NCBI GenBank assembly: GCA_019695235.1
Contig: JAIBAI010000002.1
Location: 57,685 to 121,684, forward strand
Direction: 5' to 3'
Length of the DNA: 64,000 nucleotides
Source: Bacteroidia bacterium
GTDB lineage: Bacteria > Bacteroidota > Bacteroidia > M30B66
Both the position numbers and the translations under genes were made by a program. The stretch's first letter is position 1. Each line of letters opens with the position of its first letter. Under the pieces are notes generated by a model. The model was not told the origin of the DNA and did not search any database. It saw only the letters and a list, made by a program, of their open reading frames with translations. Positions 8,679 through 18,684 of the stretch are shown here, in pieces.

Positions 8679-10115
8679 ATGACAGGTTTAAACAGACAAA
8701 GAATAGCCGACTGGCTGCAAACAGAGGCAAAAGAACAAACCATCAGTGTGAGTGGATGGGTTCGTACCAAAAGAGGCAACAAAGAGCTTGCCTTTATCGC
8801 CATCAATGATGGTTCAACGATTCACAGTCTCCAGGTTGTGGCAGAATTGAATCGTTTCAGTGATGACTTGTTAAAGACGGTACAAACAGGTTGTAGTATT
8901 GAGGTGCATGGAAAATTAGTTGCTTCACAAGGTAGCGGACAGGCGGTTGAATTACTTGCTGAGAAGATGGAAGTATTGGGCGAAGCTGACCCTGAGAAAT
9001 TCCCTTTACAAAAGAAGAAGCATTCGCTGGAGTTTTTGCGTGAGATTGCGCATTTACGCCCGCGTACAAACACCTTTGGCGCTATTTTACGTATCCGGCA
9101 TGCCCTTGCATTTGCCATACACAAGTACTTTAACGACCGGCATTTTTATTACGTACATGCGCCTATCCTCACAGGTTCAGATGCAGAAGGGGCCGGAGAG
9201 ATGTTCAGGGTTTCGGTGTTGGATCCGGCAAACCCGCCCAGGAAAGAAGACCAAAGTGTAGATTTTAGCCAGGATTTTTTTGGCAAAGAGGCAAACTTAA
9301 CCGTTTCGGGTCAGTTAGAGGCTGAGTTGGCAGCGCTGGCACTTTCACGCGTTTATACGTTCGGGCCTACTTTCAGAGCAGAAAATTCAAACACAGCCCG
9401 CCACCTTGCTGAGTTCTGGATGATAGAGCCGGAAATGGCATTTTTTGATTTGAATGATAATATGGATCTGGCAGAAGATTTTCTAAAGTATCTTATCCGA
9501 TACGCACTTGAAAATTGTGCAGATGATTTGGCCTTTCTTGAAAAACGCCAGTTAGAAGAAGAAAGTCAGCTGAAGAAGGAGGAACGTTCGGCAATGAGCC
9601 TGACAGATAAACTGAAGTTCGTAGTTGAAAACGAATTTGAAAGACTTACCTACACTATCGCTGTTTCAATTTTAGAAAAATCAGGGAAGAAATTTGAGTT
9701 TCCGGTAAAATGGGGAATTGATTTGCAAAGTGAACACGAGCGGTATTTGGTAGAGAAGCATTTTAAAAAGCCGGTTATTTTGACAAATTATCCTAAAGAA
9801 ATAAAAGCATTTTATATGAAGCAGGATGAAGATGGCAAAACGGTTAGGGCCATGGATGTACTGTTTCCGGGTATTGGAGAAATAATTGGAGGCTCTCAGC
9901 GTGAAGAGTCGTATGAAAAATTAAGTACACGAATTGATGAATTGGGCATACACCGTGATAGTCTTTGGTGGTACCTTGAAACCCGTCAATTTGGTACTGT
10001 TCAGCACAGTGGTTTTGGTTTAGGTTTTGAGCGTTTGGTGTTGTTTGTTACCGGAATGTCAAACATTCGGGATGTAATTCCATTTCCGCGCACACCAAAG
10101 AATCTTGAATTTTAA
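8679..10115 (+). CDS. asnS: Asparaginyl-tRNA synthetase
   Basis: This class IIb aminoacyl-tRNA synthetase of 478 residues charges tRNA-Asn with asparagine in the cytoplasm. The N-terminal 110 residues form the OB-fold anticodon-binding domain ([21 protein letters not shown]). The catalytic domain shows motif 2 in [16 protein letters not shown] and motif 3 in [15 protein letters not shown]. The segment between, with [16 protein letters not shown], is characteristic of AsnRS rather than AspRS. Presence of AsnRS means this organism does not depend only on the indirect Asp-tRNA-Asn amidation route. A small hairpin and T-run follow the gene before sucA. Confidence 0.96.
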   Translation: MTGLNRQRIADWLQTEAKEQTISVSGWVRTKRGNKELAFIAINDGSTIHSLQVVAELNRFSDDLLKTVQTGCSIEVHGKLVASQGSGQAVELLAEKMEVLGEADPEKFPLQKKKHSLEFLREIAHLRPRTNTFGAILRIRHALAFAIHKYFNDRHFYYVHAPILTGSDAEGAGEMFRVSVLDPANPPRKEDQSVDFSQDFFGKEANLTVSGQLEAELAALALSRVYTFGPTFRAENSNTARHLAEFWMIEPEMAFFDLNDNMDLAEDFLKYLIRYALENCADDLAFLEKRQLEEESQLKKEERSAMSLTDKLKFVVENEFERLTYTIAVSILEKSGKKFEFPVKWGIDLQSEHERYLVEKHFKKPVILTNYPKEIKAFYMKQDEDGKTVRAMDVLFPGIGEIIGGSQREESYEKLSTRIDELGIHRDSLWWYLETRQFGTVQHSGFGLGFERLVLFVTGMSNIRDVIPFPRTPKNLEF

Positions 10116-10119
10116 TTCT

Positions 10120-10140
10120 CCGCTTTATCAGCGGCTTTTT
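10120..10140 (+). terminator. Weak candidate terminator after asnS
   Basis: A 5-bp GC stem (CCGCT and AGCGG) with a 5-base loop is followed by CTTTTT, immediately after the asnS stop. The stem is short, so termination may be partial. Confidence 0.4.
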
Positions 10141-10143
10141 GGA

Positions 10144-10151
10144 TAAATTTG
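10144..10151 (+). promoter_or_regulatory. Possible -7 box for sucA
   Basis: TAAATTTG matches the Bacteroidota -7 consensus TAnnTTTG and lies 18 bases upstream of the preferred sucA ATG, giving a very short leader. No convincing TTTG -33 element is seen at the usual distance. Confidence 0.35.
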
Positions 10152-10169
10152 CGGCGTTTTATTCTGCAA

Positions 10170-12893
10170 ATGGATTCATTTTCATATTTGTCAAACGCCG
10201 ATCCGGCAGCTATTGACGGTCTGTATCAGCAATACCGCAAAAACCCTGAAAGTATTGATGTTTCTTGGGGGAAATTCTTTGAAGGGGTAGATTTCGCCGG
10301 CAGGCAGTACCCAAGCAAGGCAAGTGCCAATGGTCAGGCCTCATCAGAGGTGATGGCCGGTGAGTTTAAAGTAATAAACCTGATAAATGGCTATCGTTCG
10401 CGGGGGCATTTGTTTACCCGCACCAATCCGGTAAGAGCGCGCAGAACGTATCGCCCGAACCTTGATATTATCCACTTCGGATTAGAAGAGAGTGACCTGG
10501 AAAAGGTTTTCCATGCCGGTACACTTGTCGGTATTGGTCCGTCAAAACTTTCTGCCATCATTCACCACCTCGAAGAAACCTATTGCCAGAGCGTGGGCGT
10601 TGAGTACATGTATATCCGCAATGCTGAAATGGTTGAGTGGATACGCAACAAGATGGAATCTACACGTGGCAGGGCAACATTTTCTGCTGAAGAGAAAAAG
10701 CAAATCTTTGGTAAACTCAGTGAAGCCGTTGGTTTTGAAAATTTTCTTGATAAGAAATTTGTGGGTCAGAAACGCTTTTCACTTGAAGGTTGTGAAGCAC
10801 TTATTCCGGCACTCGATCAGGTAATTAACCATGGGGCGGCATTAGGTATTCGTGAGTTTGTGATGGGTATGGCGCATCGTGGGAGAATTAATGTGCTGGC
10901 CAATATTTTCAAAAAAGATGTACGCAGTATTTTTACCGAGTTTGAAGGCAAGGAGTACGAAGACGACTTAGAGTTCAGTGGTGACGTGAAGTATCACCTG
11001 GGTGATTCAGACGAAGTGCAGGCAGCAGGCAAAGCTGTAAGAATTACCCTGGTGCCCAATCCTTCACATCTTGAAGCTGTGGGCCCGGTTGTAGAGGGCC
11101 TTACACGGGCTTTTGCTGAGTTTGAACAGGAAGAAGATTACCATCGTATTGCCCCCATCATTATTCACGGAGATGCTGCTATTGCCGCACAAGGTGTTGT
11201 GTATGAGGTGATTCAAATGTCGAAATTAGACGGCTACAAAACCGGCGGTACCATTCATATCGTGGTGAATAACCAGGTTGGCTTTACCACGAATTTCACT
11301 GATGCACGTTCGTCAATTTACTGTACAGATGTAGGGAAAGTTACTTTAAGCCCTGTGTTTCATGTGAATGCTGATGATGTAGAAGCGGTGGTTTTTGTGG
11401 TACAAATGGCGATGGAGTTGAGGCAGAAGTTTCAGGGGGATGTATTTATTGACCTGTTGGGTTATCGTAAATATGGGCATAATGAGGGTGATGAACCACG
11501 TTTTACACAACCATTGCTCTATAAAGCCATTGCAAAGCATGACAACCCACGAAAGATTTATTTAGAACATCTGCTTGCCGAAGGCCATATTACGCAGGAA
11601 GAAGCAAATACCATGAATCAGGTGCAGCAGGATGCCTTACAGAAGGCACTTGATGAAGCCCGTACTACCGACCGTACTGTAATCAGAGATTTTCTTGAGA
11701 ACCGCTGGAGTCATATTCGCATAGCACAAGCAGATGATTTTATACATTCACAGGAAACGGGAGTTTCGAAAGAGATTTTACAACAAATCGCAAGGGTGCT
11801 TTACACGATTCCGGCAGGAATGAAGTTTTTCAATAAGATGGAGCGTCTGCTGAGTGCCCGTGCCGATATGGTTGAAAAAACCGACAAGCTCGACTGGGGA
11901 ATGGCCGAACAGTTGGCATACGGAAGCTTGTTGATGGAGGGGCATCCGATTCGGTTCTCAGGGCAGGATGTTGAAAGGGGTACCTTTTCGCACCGTCATG
12001 CAGTTTTGAAGATTGAAGATTCAGAAGAAGAATACGTTCCACTGTCGAACCTTGACCCACAACAGGCACCATTCAGGATATACAACTCGCTGTTAAGCGA
12101 ATATGCGGTACTTGGCTTTGATTATGGTTATTCGCTGGCTTTGCCGGATGTATTAACCATCTGGGAGGCACAGTTTGGCGACTTCTTCAATGGAGCACAA
12201 ATTATAGTTGACCAGTTTATCACAGCAGGTGAAGACAAATGGCACAGTATGAGTGGCCTGGTGATGTACCTTCCGCACGGGTATGAAGGGCAGGGAGCAG
12301 AGCATAGTTCAGCACGTTTAGAACGCTTTTTAATTCTTTGCGCTGAGCACAATATGGTAGTAGTAAATCCGACTACACCTGCGAATTTGTTTCACATGCT
12401 TCGCAGGCAGATGAAACAGGCTTTCAGAAAGCCACTAATTGTGTTCACCCCCAAAAGTCTTCTACGCCATCCTCGTTGTGTGAGTTCAATGGCCGAACTA
12501 ACATCCGGCCGATTCATGGAACTTATTGATGACGCAACAGCAAAGCCACAGGAGGTAAAACGCCTGGTTCTTTGCTCCGGGAAGTTGTATTATGATTTAC
12601 TTGAAGAAAGAGAGAATACAGGGCGTACAGATATTGCTATTGCACGATTAGAACAATTGTACCCATTCCCCAAAGCGCAGGTTGATAGCCTTGTTGAGAA
12701 ATACAAAGGAGCGCAACTTGTGTGGGCACAGGAGGAACCCGGGAATATGGGCGCTTTGGCCTATCTTATGAGAACGCAGGGTGACTATGGTTTTGAGTAT
12801 GTTGCGCGGGCTGCTACCGGTTCACCAGCAACCGGCTCGTCGAAGCGGCATGCTGCTGAACAGCGCGAGCTACTTGCCCGAATTTTTGGTTAA
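10170..12893 (+). CDS. sucA: 2-oxoglutarate dehydrogenase E1 component
   Basis: This is the thiamine-diphosphate-dependent decarboxylase subunit of the 2-oxoglutarate dehydrogenase complex of the TCA cycle, converting 2-oxoglutarate with transfer to the lipoyl E2 subunit. The 907-residue length is usual. Visible family segments include the N-terminal E1o domain (SYLSNADPAAIDGLYQQYR), GMAHRGRINVLAN, HGDAAIAAQGVVYE for cofactor binding and YRKYGHNEGDEPRFTQP. The C-terminal transketolase-like part contains SGQDVERGTFSHRHAVL and LPHGYEGQGAEHSSARLERF. I prefer the ATG at 10170 over a TTG seven codons upstream because E1o proteins start near this point. The E2 gene (sucB), often directly downstream, is not here; a WG-repeat gene follows instead. 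Confidence 0.95.
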   Translation: MDSFSYLSNADPAAIDGLYQQYRKNPESIDVSWGKFFEGVDFAGRQYPSKASANGQASSEVMAGEFKVINLINGYRSRGHLFTRTNPVRARRTYRPNLDIIHFGLEESDLEKVFHAGTLVGIGPSKLSAIIHHLEETYCQSVGVEYMYIRNAEMVEWIRNKMESTRGRATFSAEEKKQIFGKLSEAVGFENFLDKKFVGQKRFSLEGCEALIPALDQVINHGAALGIREFVMGMAHRGRINVLANIFKKDVRSIFTEFEGKEYEDDLEFSGDVKYHLGDSDEVQAAGKAVRITLVPNPSHLEAVGPVVEGLTRAFAEFEQEEDYHRIAPIIIHGDAAIAAQGVVYEVIQMSKLDGYKTGGTIHIVVNNQVGFTTNFTDARSSIYCTDVGKVTLSPVFHVNADDVEAVVFVVQMAMELRQKFQGDVFIDLLGYRKYGHNEGDEPRFTQPLLYKAIAKHDNPRKIYLEHLLAEGHITQEEANTMNQVQQDALQKALDEARTTDRTVIRDFLENRWSHIRIAQADDFIHSQETGVSKEILQQIARVLYTIPAGMKFFNKMERLLSARADMVEKTDKLDWGMAEQLAYGSLLMEGHPIRFSGQDVERGTFSHRHAVLKIEDSEEEYVPLSNLDPQQAPFRIYNSLLSEYAVLGFDYGYSLALPDVLTIWEAQFGDFFNGAQIIVDQFITAGEDKWHSMSGLVMYLPHGYEGQGAEHSSARLERFLILCAEHNMVVVNPTTPANLFHMLRRQMKQAFRKPLIVFTPKSLLRHPRCVSSMAELTSGRFMELIDDATAKPQEVKRLVLCSGKLYYDLLEERENTGRTDIAIARLEQLYPFPKAQVDSLVEKYKGAQLVWAQEEPGNMGALAYLMRTQGDYGFEYVARAATGSPATGSSKRHAAEQRELLARIFG

Positions 12894-13014
12894 AAGATTT
12901 TCGCAGTTCTGCCACCCGGAAGGCTCGATTTGCTGAGGCAAGCAGGTGTTCTGTATGCCCTGATGCGACGCTGTTAATATTATGATTCGTAATGGTTGAA
13001 ATTTGAGATGTTTT

Positions 13015-13043
13015 GTAAGGTTTTGGAATATCAAAAACCTTAC
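13015..13043. repeat. Inverted repeat upstream of the WG-repeat gene
   Basis: GTAAGGTTTT and AAAACCTTAC (10 bp, 9-base spacer) form a hairpin 37 bases before the start of the next gene and 122 bases after sucA. It may be a leader hairpin or a distant terminator; the downstream T-run is poor. Confidence 0.45.
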
Positions 13044-13079
13044 ATTTATTACGATTTTAAATTCAACCCGCTCCGAATT

Positions 13080-14703
13080 ATGCAGATACAGGCATCAAAA
13101 TTTATCTACCTCAAAGCAATTGCAAGCATCTGTTTGCTTTGTTCGTTTTCAGGTTTATTGACAGCGCAGTATAAAATAAAGTTCATGACTGACGAAAAGA
13201 TAAAGAAAGAGAATGGCTTGTACGGTGTAAAGCGAGAGAAGACCTGGGTGGTACCAGCCAGTTATGAGCGCATTGAAGGTTATGGAGGGGTCCGGAATTT
13301 CAAGGGAGATACTATGTGCTCAGTAGGCGGATACCTGCTTTGCTCTAAGGGCGAGTTGACAGATGTTTATGAAATACACTATGGACAGAAACTAATTGTT
13401 AAAGGACTGACAAACAGCCAACTTGCGTTGTTTAAGGTATATGGTGGTTACTCAGCCATTCCTTTAATCAAAGACTATACATGGACCAATGCTGTTGATC
13501 CGATGAGTGTTGAACAGCAAAAAATATTTGATGCTTTTAAGGGGGGGGAAGGCTTTTGTTAAGAATGGTAAATGGGGGTTTGCAGACAGGTCATACTATG
13601 TTGCGCCCCAGTTCGATTCTTTATTTACCATATACCTTAAAGATATGGACGGGAAACATCTTGCTAGTTCGATTGTAGGGGTGGTAGGTGTAATGGTGGA
13701 TGGGAAGAAAGGGGTGGTAGGTAGTGATGGCGAAGAGATTGTGTTGCACAAGGATTATGTTGACTTTCGTTATAGGTTTAACCAACCTATTTCTCGTTTT
13801 GAAATAATTTGTATGCATAAGAGTGGGGTTGAAGTGATATACAATCGCGGCGGCAAGCTGAGTAATAAGTACATAGTGACCCATGATAAAGATGGCCTTG
13901 TAGGGTATGTGTATGATGGTGAGTTTCAGGCACCTGTATACAAAAAAGTAGAAAGAAGTGATATACCCGGCATTCAGTTTGCATGCACTTTGCCGGATGG
14001 GAAGGTAGAGTACAGAAATGGGGCTGTTCTTGTGCCTGCTGCAAAAGTTGAGGAGCAAATTGTTTATGCTGCTGAATTGAAAAAGAGAGAGGAAGCAGCG
14101 GCGAAGCAAAGGGAAGAAGACGCAATTCTTGAAAAAGAACGGGCAATCAGGAAACAGGAAGCCCTGGATAAGCTTCTTGAAACCAGAGAAGATTCAGTGA
14201 TTGCCAGTTTAATGGGTATTTATACCAAACGCCATAAAGCGCTTTATGAACAGGTAAATAAAATACAGCAATATTTAAGGTTTACTACGATGCAGAATAG
14301 TAGTGGAGAATTTAACCGCAGCCAATGGATGGAGAGCGGGCGTCATTTAAAGAATACCATGCTTAAAGATGCAAATGCACAATTGAAGTTGTATTCATCT
14401 GATTTTGAGCAATTTAAATATCTGAAAGATAAATTAGATTTTCACTTGGCAATAGAAGGATATCTATATGAAGTAAGGCGATTTCTGAGTGCAAGCGACA
14501 CCTGGGCGGAGTACATTGAAGGTTATGGTGGCGAAGACAGTGAGACTTTTGAACATATAGAACGCCTTAATAAATGCGTGCAGGCGATGGATTTGGGTGC
14601 TAAATTTTGCCAGGGCATTTATACAGAATATAACAATAGTAAAAAGCTTACAGGGAGTTATCTTACCACAATGAAGGCTGCCAAGGGAGCAAAAAAGGAG
14701 TAG
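13080..14703 (+). pseudogene. Exported WG-repeat protein interrupted by a frameshift in a G8 tract
   Basis: One gene is read in two frames. The first part starts at ATG 13080 with a signal peptide (residues 1-30, ending SGLLTAQ) and runs to a stop at 13560-13562. The continuation is in the +1 frame from about 13549 to 14703. The switch falls in eight consecutive G (13541-13548). Seven G would give the uninterrupted reading DAFKGGKAFVKNGKWGFAD, which completes a WG repeat. WG repeats lie on both sides of the break (NGLYGVKREKTWVVPAS before, NGKWGFADRSYYVAPQ and DGLVGYVYDGEFQAPVY after). The C-terminal 200 residues are helical, beginning with a charged coiled coil rich in Glu, Lys and Arg. The intact product would be about 540 residues, exported, and of unknown function. 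Phase variation, true inactivation or a homopolymer sequencing error are all possible. Confidence 0.8.
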
Positions 14704-14773
14704 AGAAAGCCTGATTAAAAGAACTGCAAATGACATTTGTTCGATATATCTTTGTATCCAGAATAAGAAAAGT

Positions 14774-15166
14774 ATGTATAGTGAACCCGACAAGACTGCC
14801 TTTTTTTCTGACCTGAAAAACCTGCTCATTGAGTATTTACAGGTTCGGCTTGAGCTAACCAAAGCAGCAGCCTTTGAAAAGATTGCACGGATTGTTGCTT
14901 ACCTGCTCATTGGATTTGTAGCGGCGCTGTTGTTTTTCTTTGGCCTTCTTTTTTTAAGTTTATTTTTAGCTGATTACCTGAGTGAGTTGTTCGCAAGTCG
15001 TTTGGCCGGATATGCAAGTATTGCGTTATTTTACCTAGTACTTTTCGCGATAGTTGTTTCTTCGGGCAATAACTGGTTAGGGCGTAAAATAACCAATGTG
15101 ATTATCCGTATATTGTTTGAACAAACCCAAAATCTTCCAAGTGATGAGAACCCCCAAAATCAATAA
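14774..15166 (+). CDS. Phage-holin-family / YqjE-like membrane protein
   Basis: This 130-residue protein has an amphipathic N-terminal helix (FFSDLKNLLIEYLQVRLELTK) and two long hydrophobic segments at about 40-70 and 80-105. This matches the putative Actinobacterial/Proteobacterial holin-X (DUF1469, YqjE) family. Despite the name, these are widespread cellular inner-membrane proteins of unknown function, not known lysis proteins. The next gene starts 23 bases before this stop, so the two are an operon. A TATCTTTG box at 14747-14754 fits a Bacteroidota -7 element 20 bases upstream of the ATG. Confidence 0.75.
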   Translation: MYSEPDKTAFFSDLKNLLIEYLQVRLELTKAAAFEKIARIVAYLLIGFVAALLFFFGLLFLSLFLADYLSELFASRLAGYASIALFYLVLFAIVVSSGNNWLGRKITNVIIRILFEQTQNLPSDENPQNQ

Positions 15167-15488
15167 TGTAGAAGATTTACGGGCCTGGCAGGCTGAATTG
15201 CGTGGAGAAGCGAAACGGATAGAAACTGAGTTTGCCTATCGTTTCTATTTTCTTAAAAACAATATTCCTGCAATTCTGATAAGTCAGTTAATACCATCAA
15301 ACAAAGTGCTTAGTGAACGCCTGGGCTCATTGTTGCAATTATTATTTGCCTGGCTTGCCGGAAGAGTTATTTCAGGCGAAGCACAAAGTGAAAGCCTTTT
15401 CGAAAGGCTTATTCAATGGATTCAGGAACGTTTCTCCTCCTGGTTCGGAAAAGGAAAAGCGGCCTCAGAAGAAGGCGAAAAGCCTTGA
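15144..15488 (+). CDS. Small hypothetical protein in the holin-like operon
   Basis: This 114-residue protein is not one I recognise. I chose ATG 15144 (MRTPKINNVEDLRAWQ), which overlaps the holin-like gene by 23 bases. The N-terminal half is charged and helical. The middle (NIPAILISQLIPSNK, then GSLLQLLFAWLAGRVI) is moderately hydrophobic and could lie against or in the membrane. Pairing with a YqjE-like protein is common for small envelope-stress-type operons, but that is only context. It converges on the next gene with a 7-base gap. Confidence 0.65.
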   Translation: MRTPKINNVEDLRAWQAELRGEAKRIETEFAYRFYFLKNNIPAILISQLIPSNKVLSERLGSLLQLLFAWLAGRVISGEAQSESLFERLIQWIQERFSSWFGKGKAASEEGEKP

Positions 15489-15495
15489 TTGTAAC

Positions 15496-16065
15496 TTATG
15501 CTGAAGCAGATAATGGCACGATGCTCTTATGCGCATCCGCCTGGTCGCTAACAGATGATGGTATGATTTTTCCTTCAATTTGGTGGGCGAAGTTTTTGAC
15601 CTCCCTGTGACGGGTATTGATAAGCGACGATTTGGTTAGCAAAGCAGCCAGAATAGCACAAGCGATAAATGAAACCGAAAAGATAAACCCATGAACCTGG
15701 TATTGGGTACCTCCAAGCACCAGAAAGCTTAACAGCATCACCACCACTCCGATGGGCAGTAAGGTGCTGAAATACATCCTTCTACTCAGTTTATAGTGAC
15801 TCTGAATGTCCATTTTTACCTTCACTATCGTTTGATGATTATCAGGTGAAATGCCTTTAATCTCCCCCTGAATGGGAGGGATAGAACTCATAGGGCCGTA
15901 ATTTACGTTCATCAGGTCGAATGTATATGAGCTTACCTGACCATAATAGGATGCCCCGGGGCTTTGATAAATCTGAGAAAGATCGGTGATGGTGATGTTG
16001 TGAAGACGATCAATGAGTTGTTCTGGTGACAACTTCGTTTCGATAGTGATGATGTTCGTTTTCAT
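15496..16065 (-). CDS. Hypothetical protein with two membrane segments
   Basis: This 189-residue protein is of no recognised family. The N-terminal 95 residues are soluble and beta-rich. Two hydrophobic helices follow at about 98-118 ([18 protein letters not shown]) and 125-145. The polar tail contains many serines. Its start overlaps the stop of the upstream transporter gene by 4 bases (ATGA), so the two are translationally coupled and the protein may support or modulate the transporter. Confidence 0.65.
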   Translation of the reverse strand: MKTNIITIETKLSPEQLIDRLHNITITDLSQIYQSPGASYYGQVSSYTFDLMNVNYGPMSSIPPIQGEIKGISPDNHQTIVKVKMDIQSHYKLSRRMYFSTLLPIGVVVMLLSFLVLGGTQYQVHGFIFSVSFIACAILAALLTKSSLINTRHREVKNFAHQIEGKIIPSSVSDQADAHKSIVPLSASA

Positions 16066-17168
16066 AAGATGTTGTTTTTAGGGGTGGATGGTAAAGTTTG
16101 TTGCCGCACAGCTATGAGTATGCTGCCAGTGAGCTTGTAAAACAGCCCAGCAATAGTTACAGTCCACGCAAAGAGCGCGAAATAAACAAATATCTGTGGG
16201 ATTTCGGAGAGAAAGTGAATTCCGGTGGCTTGTGCAAGACGGTAGGTGCATACGGTATACATACCTAAGGGGAAGACCATGCCCCAATATTGCGGGTGAT
16301 AAATGATAGGTATAAGCTGGTAGAAATGTCTCCAGGCTCCAAGCAATACAATAAGTGGAATCCACCAGGTGCCGGTAGCCCAAAACATCAAGGTAAAGCC
16401 TTTTAGAAAGGGGCTAATGCTTGCCATGAACTCCCAATGCGATGTGTTGAGTAATAAAACAGAACCGGCAAGGGTTACGATGGCTACTGCCCCCATGTTA
16501 ATCCAATAGGGTGGGGCAAACTCCTCAGCCCTGAGCTCAAAAAATGTTAAGCGGTAAAATATCAGCGTGATGATGATGATATACAGGATGCATCCGATGA
16601 GAAACAACATCAGCGCAACAAAGAGTATCAGCTCTTTTGAGAAGGGTAGGTGTTCTACCAATTGTGCCGCAAGAATTGATACAGACTGTGTGGCTACCAC
16701 CATAAGTAACCATACTCCGTTCATTCCTTTTTCAAGTGAAGGTTTTCCGTGCCGTACAGTAATCATCATAAAGAATGAATAAATCAACACCGCCCAGAGA
16801 ATGAAACCGAAATAGAAGAGCCAGCTGGCCATCTGAAAATCATTGTCAATAACGGCAAACTGACTGCCCAACACATTGGTGCCGGCCACGATGGTTAAAA
16901 AGCCCGGACTGCGCGAATGGTCAGATATGTCGTTCAGGAAATGGTCAAAAAAGAAAATCAGTCGTGCAATAAGCACCAACCATAAAACAAGGTAGAATAC
17001 GATGTTAAGTTGCAGTAGCGCTTCTCCTACATAAGGGATACCCATCAGAAAGGCTGCCATAGAAACGATGCCTGTTGCCATCGTGAGCGCAAAATAGCTG
17101 GGGAAATGCCCAGCAATTTCCTTTTTAAGGCTATTTACAAGTGTTGTATGAAAGCTTGAAGTGTTCAT
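16062..17168 (-). CDS. TDT / TehA-SLAC1 family transporter
   Basis: This 368-residue inner-membrane protein has about ten hydrophobic segments. It begins with the pattern [16 protein letters not shown], typical of the tellurite-resistance/dicarboxylate transporter (TDT) family that includes TehA, Mae1 and the plant anion channel SLAC1. Related proteins move small anions such as malate, sulfite, chloride or nitrate. The gene lies downstream of a two-component system on the same strand, separated by 143 bases, and is coupled to a small membrane protein. The system may respond to the transported anion, but nothing here identifies it. Confidence 0.82.
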   Translation of the reverse strand: MNTSSFHTTLVNSLKKEIAGHFPSYFALTMATGIVSMAAFLMGIPYVGEALLQLNIVFYLVLWLVLIARLIFFFDHFLNDISDHSRSPGFLTIVAGTNVLGSQFAVIDNDFQMASWLFYFGFILWAVLIYSFFMMITVRHGKPSLEKGMNGVWLLMVVATQSVSILAAQLVEHLPFSKELILFVALMLFLIGCILYIIIITLIFYRLTFFELRAEEFAPPYWINMGAVAIVTLAGSVLLLNTSHWEFMASISPFLKGFTLMFWATGTWWIPLIVLLGAWRHFYQLIPIIYHPQYWGMVFPLGMYTVCTYRLAQATGIHFLSEIPQIFVYFALFAWTVTIAGLFYKLTGSILIAVRQQTLPSTPKNNIL

Positions 17169-17311
17169 TTCTACACTTACAAAATTCTTCCTACCACCTT
17201 AAAGGGCACTTATTTCCGGCTTAAAAAAAATTAAATTTTAAGGAAATAATGCCGGGGATGGTCATAATATTACCATTCGGCTTAAAATTCAGCTGAGATT
17301 TTTAAGAAGTA

Positions 17312-18682
17312 TTAAAACCGACTTAAATTCGGGATACGTACTTCTACTTTGGTTCCTTTATTAAGGCCTGATTGAATCTGAATACTTCCCGAATGAAGTT
17401 GAACAATACGTTGCACCAGTGGCAAGCCGATGCCATTGCCACGAATGCCGAGGGCATTGCTTCCCCGGTAAAAAGGCTCAAAAACATGGTGAAGATATTC
17501 TTCCGGCATACCAATTCCCTGGTCAATAAACTGAACCACAATCATCGTTTTTTCATAGCCTATTTTTACCTCTACAGGTTTCTGATTTGAGAACTTGCAG
17601 GCATTGTCAATGATGTTTGTACAAGCGGTTTCGAGCAATTTGCGGTCACCTTTGCAAGTAATATATTTCTCGTTTTCGGGTACTTTTTCAAATTGAATAT
17701 TCACAACACATCCGGCATGTTGTTTTGCCATTTCATCATGTACATTCCAAAGGATTTCATCAATGCGTAATTCTTCAAAATGCTGAATCAGCGTTTCATC
17801 GCTACTTGCCAGTTCAAGCAGGTTATTGGTAAGGGTTCGCAAGTTGCGGTTGTCTTGTGCAATGGTTTTCAGAATTTGTTTGTACTCTTCAACACTGCGG
17901 TCTTTAAGCAGTGCCACATCAATCTGCCCATTGATAGCAGTCAGCGGGTTGCGCAATTCATGCGAGGCATTAGATACGAAGCGCTTTTGTGCATTAAAAG
18001 ATTTCTCAAGCCTTTCGAGCATATTGTTAAAAGTAGCGGTCAGACGACCTATTTCATCGCTTGCATTTTTATTGAGCAGTCGTTTATTCAGATTACTAAA
18101 GCTGATACTTTCAACTTGTTGCACTATGTTGGCAATAGGTTTTAAGAATTGTCCGGCATAAAGCCAGCCACTTATAAAAATGATGAGCAGGAGAATAAAA
18201 CCGCGAAAGAACAACACCCTCCTGAGGTTAGCCATGTAATTCATGCCATGCTGGTCAAAGCCGGAGGTGACAATAATAAAGTCCTGGTTTTGAAAATGAT
18301 ATAAGAAGCCTATGCTTTCTCCGGTATTGCTCTCTGATGACCAGGGCTGTGCTGCAGAAATACCCTTCAATTCATCTGCACTCAGTTCTATGGTACCTGA
18401 ATCACTGTAAATGCGTGCCAGGCTGGCATTGTATATCGCAATACGCTCATTGGATACTGAATGCAACATTTCTTCTCTGAAGTGGGAGGCGGGGTTATCA
18501 ATATTGTTTGTATCAGAAACCATGAAGAATTTGAACCTTGCAATACCCCGGTCTTGCAGGCGTGCATGGAAATCATTTTGCCTGAAATTTTCTGATAAAA
18601 AGTAGATAGAAAACGAAAAGAAGAACAGAATGATGCCTACTATGGCCGCAAACAATAAGGTGAAGCGGGTTCGTATCGTCAT
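17312..18682 (-). CDS. Sensor histidine kinase
   Basis: This 456-residue membrane sensor has a TM helix at about 9-30, a periplasmic domain of about 120 residues, a second TM helix at 160-177 and a HAMP linker at about 178-230. The HisKA phosphoacceptor is His241 in NASHELRNPLTAI. The HATPase domain shows the N box NIIDNACKFS and glycine boxes DQGIGMPEEY and GNGIGLPLVQRI. It pairs with the response regulator encoded 2 bases upstream. The architecture is like copper/silver sensors of the CusS type, but the periplasmic domain shows no clear metal motif, so the signal is unknown. Confidence 0.92.
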   Translation of the reverse strand: MTIRTRFTLLFAAIVGIILFFFSFSIYFLSENFRQNDFHARLQDRGIARFKFFMVSDTNNIDNPASHFREEMLHSVSNERIAIYNASLARIYSDSGTIELSADELKGISAAQPWSSESNTGESIGFLYHFQNQDFIIVTSGFDQHGMNYMANLRRVLFFRGFILLLIIFISGWLYAGQFLKPIANIVQQVESISFSNLNKRLLNKNASDEIGRLTATFNNMLERLEKSFNAQKRFVSNASHELRNPLTAINGQIDVALLKDRSVEEYKQILKTIAQDNRNLRTLTNNLLELASSDETLIQHFEELRIDEILWNVHDEMAKQHAGCVVNIQFEKVPENEKYITCKGDRKLLETACTNIIDNACKFSNQKPVEVKIGYEKTMIVVQFIDQGIGMPEEYLHHVFEPFYRGSNALGIRGNGIGLPLVQRIVQLHSGSIQIQSGLNKGTKVEVRIPNLSRF

Positions 18683-18684
18683 CT

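Noticed and set aside
10149..12893. Complete 2-oxoglutarate dehydrogenase operon
   Set aside because: Only the E1 gene is present; the downstream gene is a WG-repeat protein and no E2 or E3 gene is in the window.
13507..14703. Second half of the WG-repeat gene as an independent gene
   Set aside because: It lacks a signal peptide and starts inside a WG repeat; removing one G from the tract joins the two frames into one gene.
14774..15166. Prophage lysis module based on the holin-family protein
   Set aside because: The match is to the cellular YqjE-like group; no endolysin, spanin or structural phage genes are nearby.
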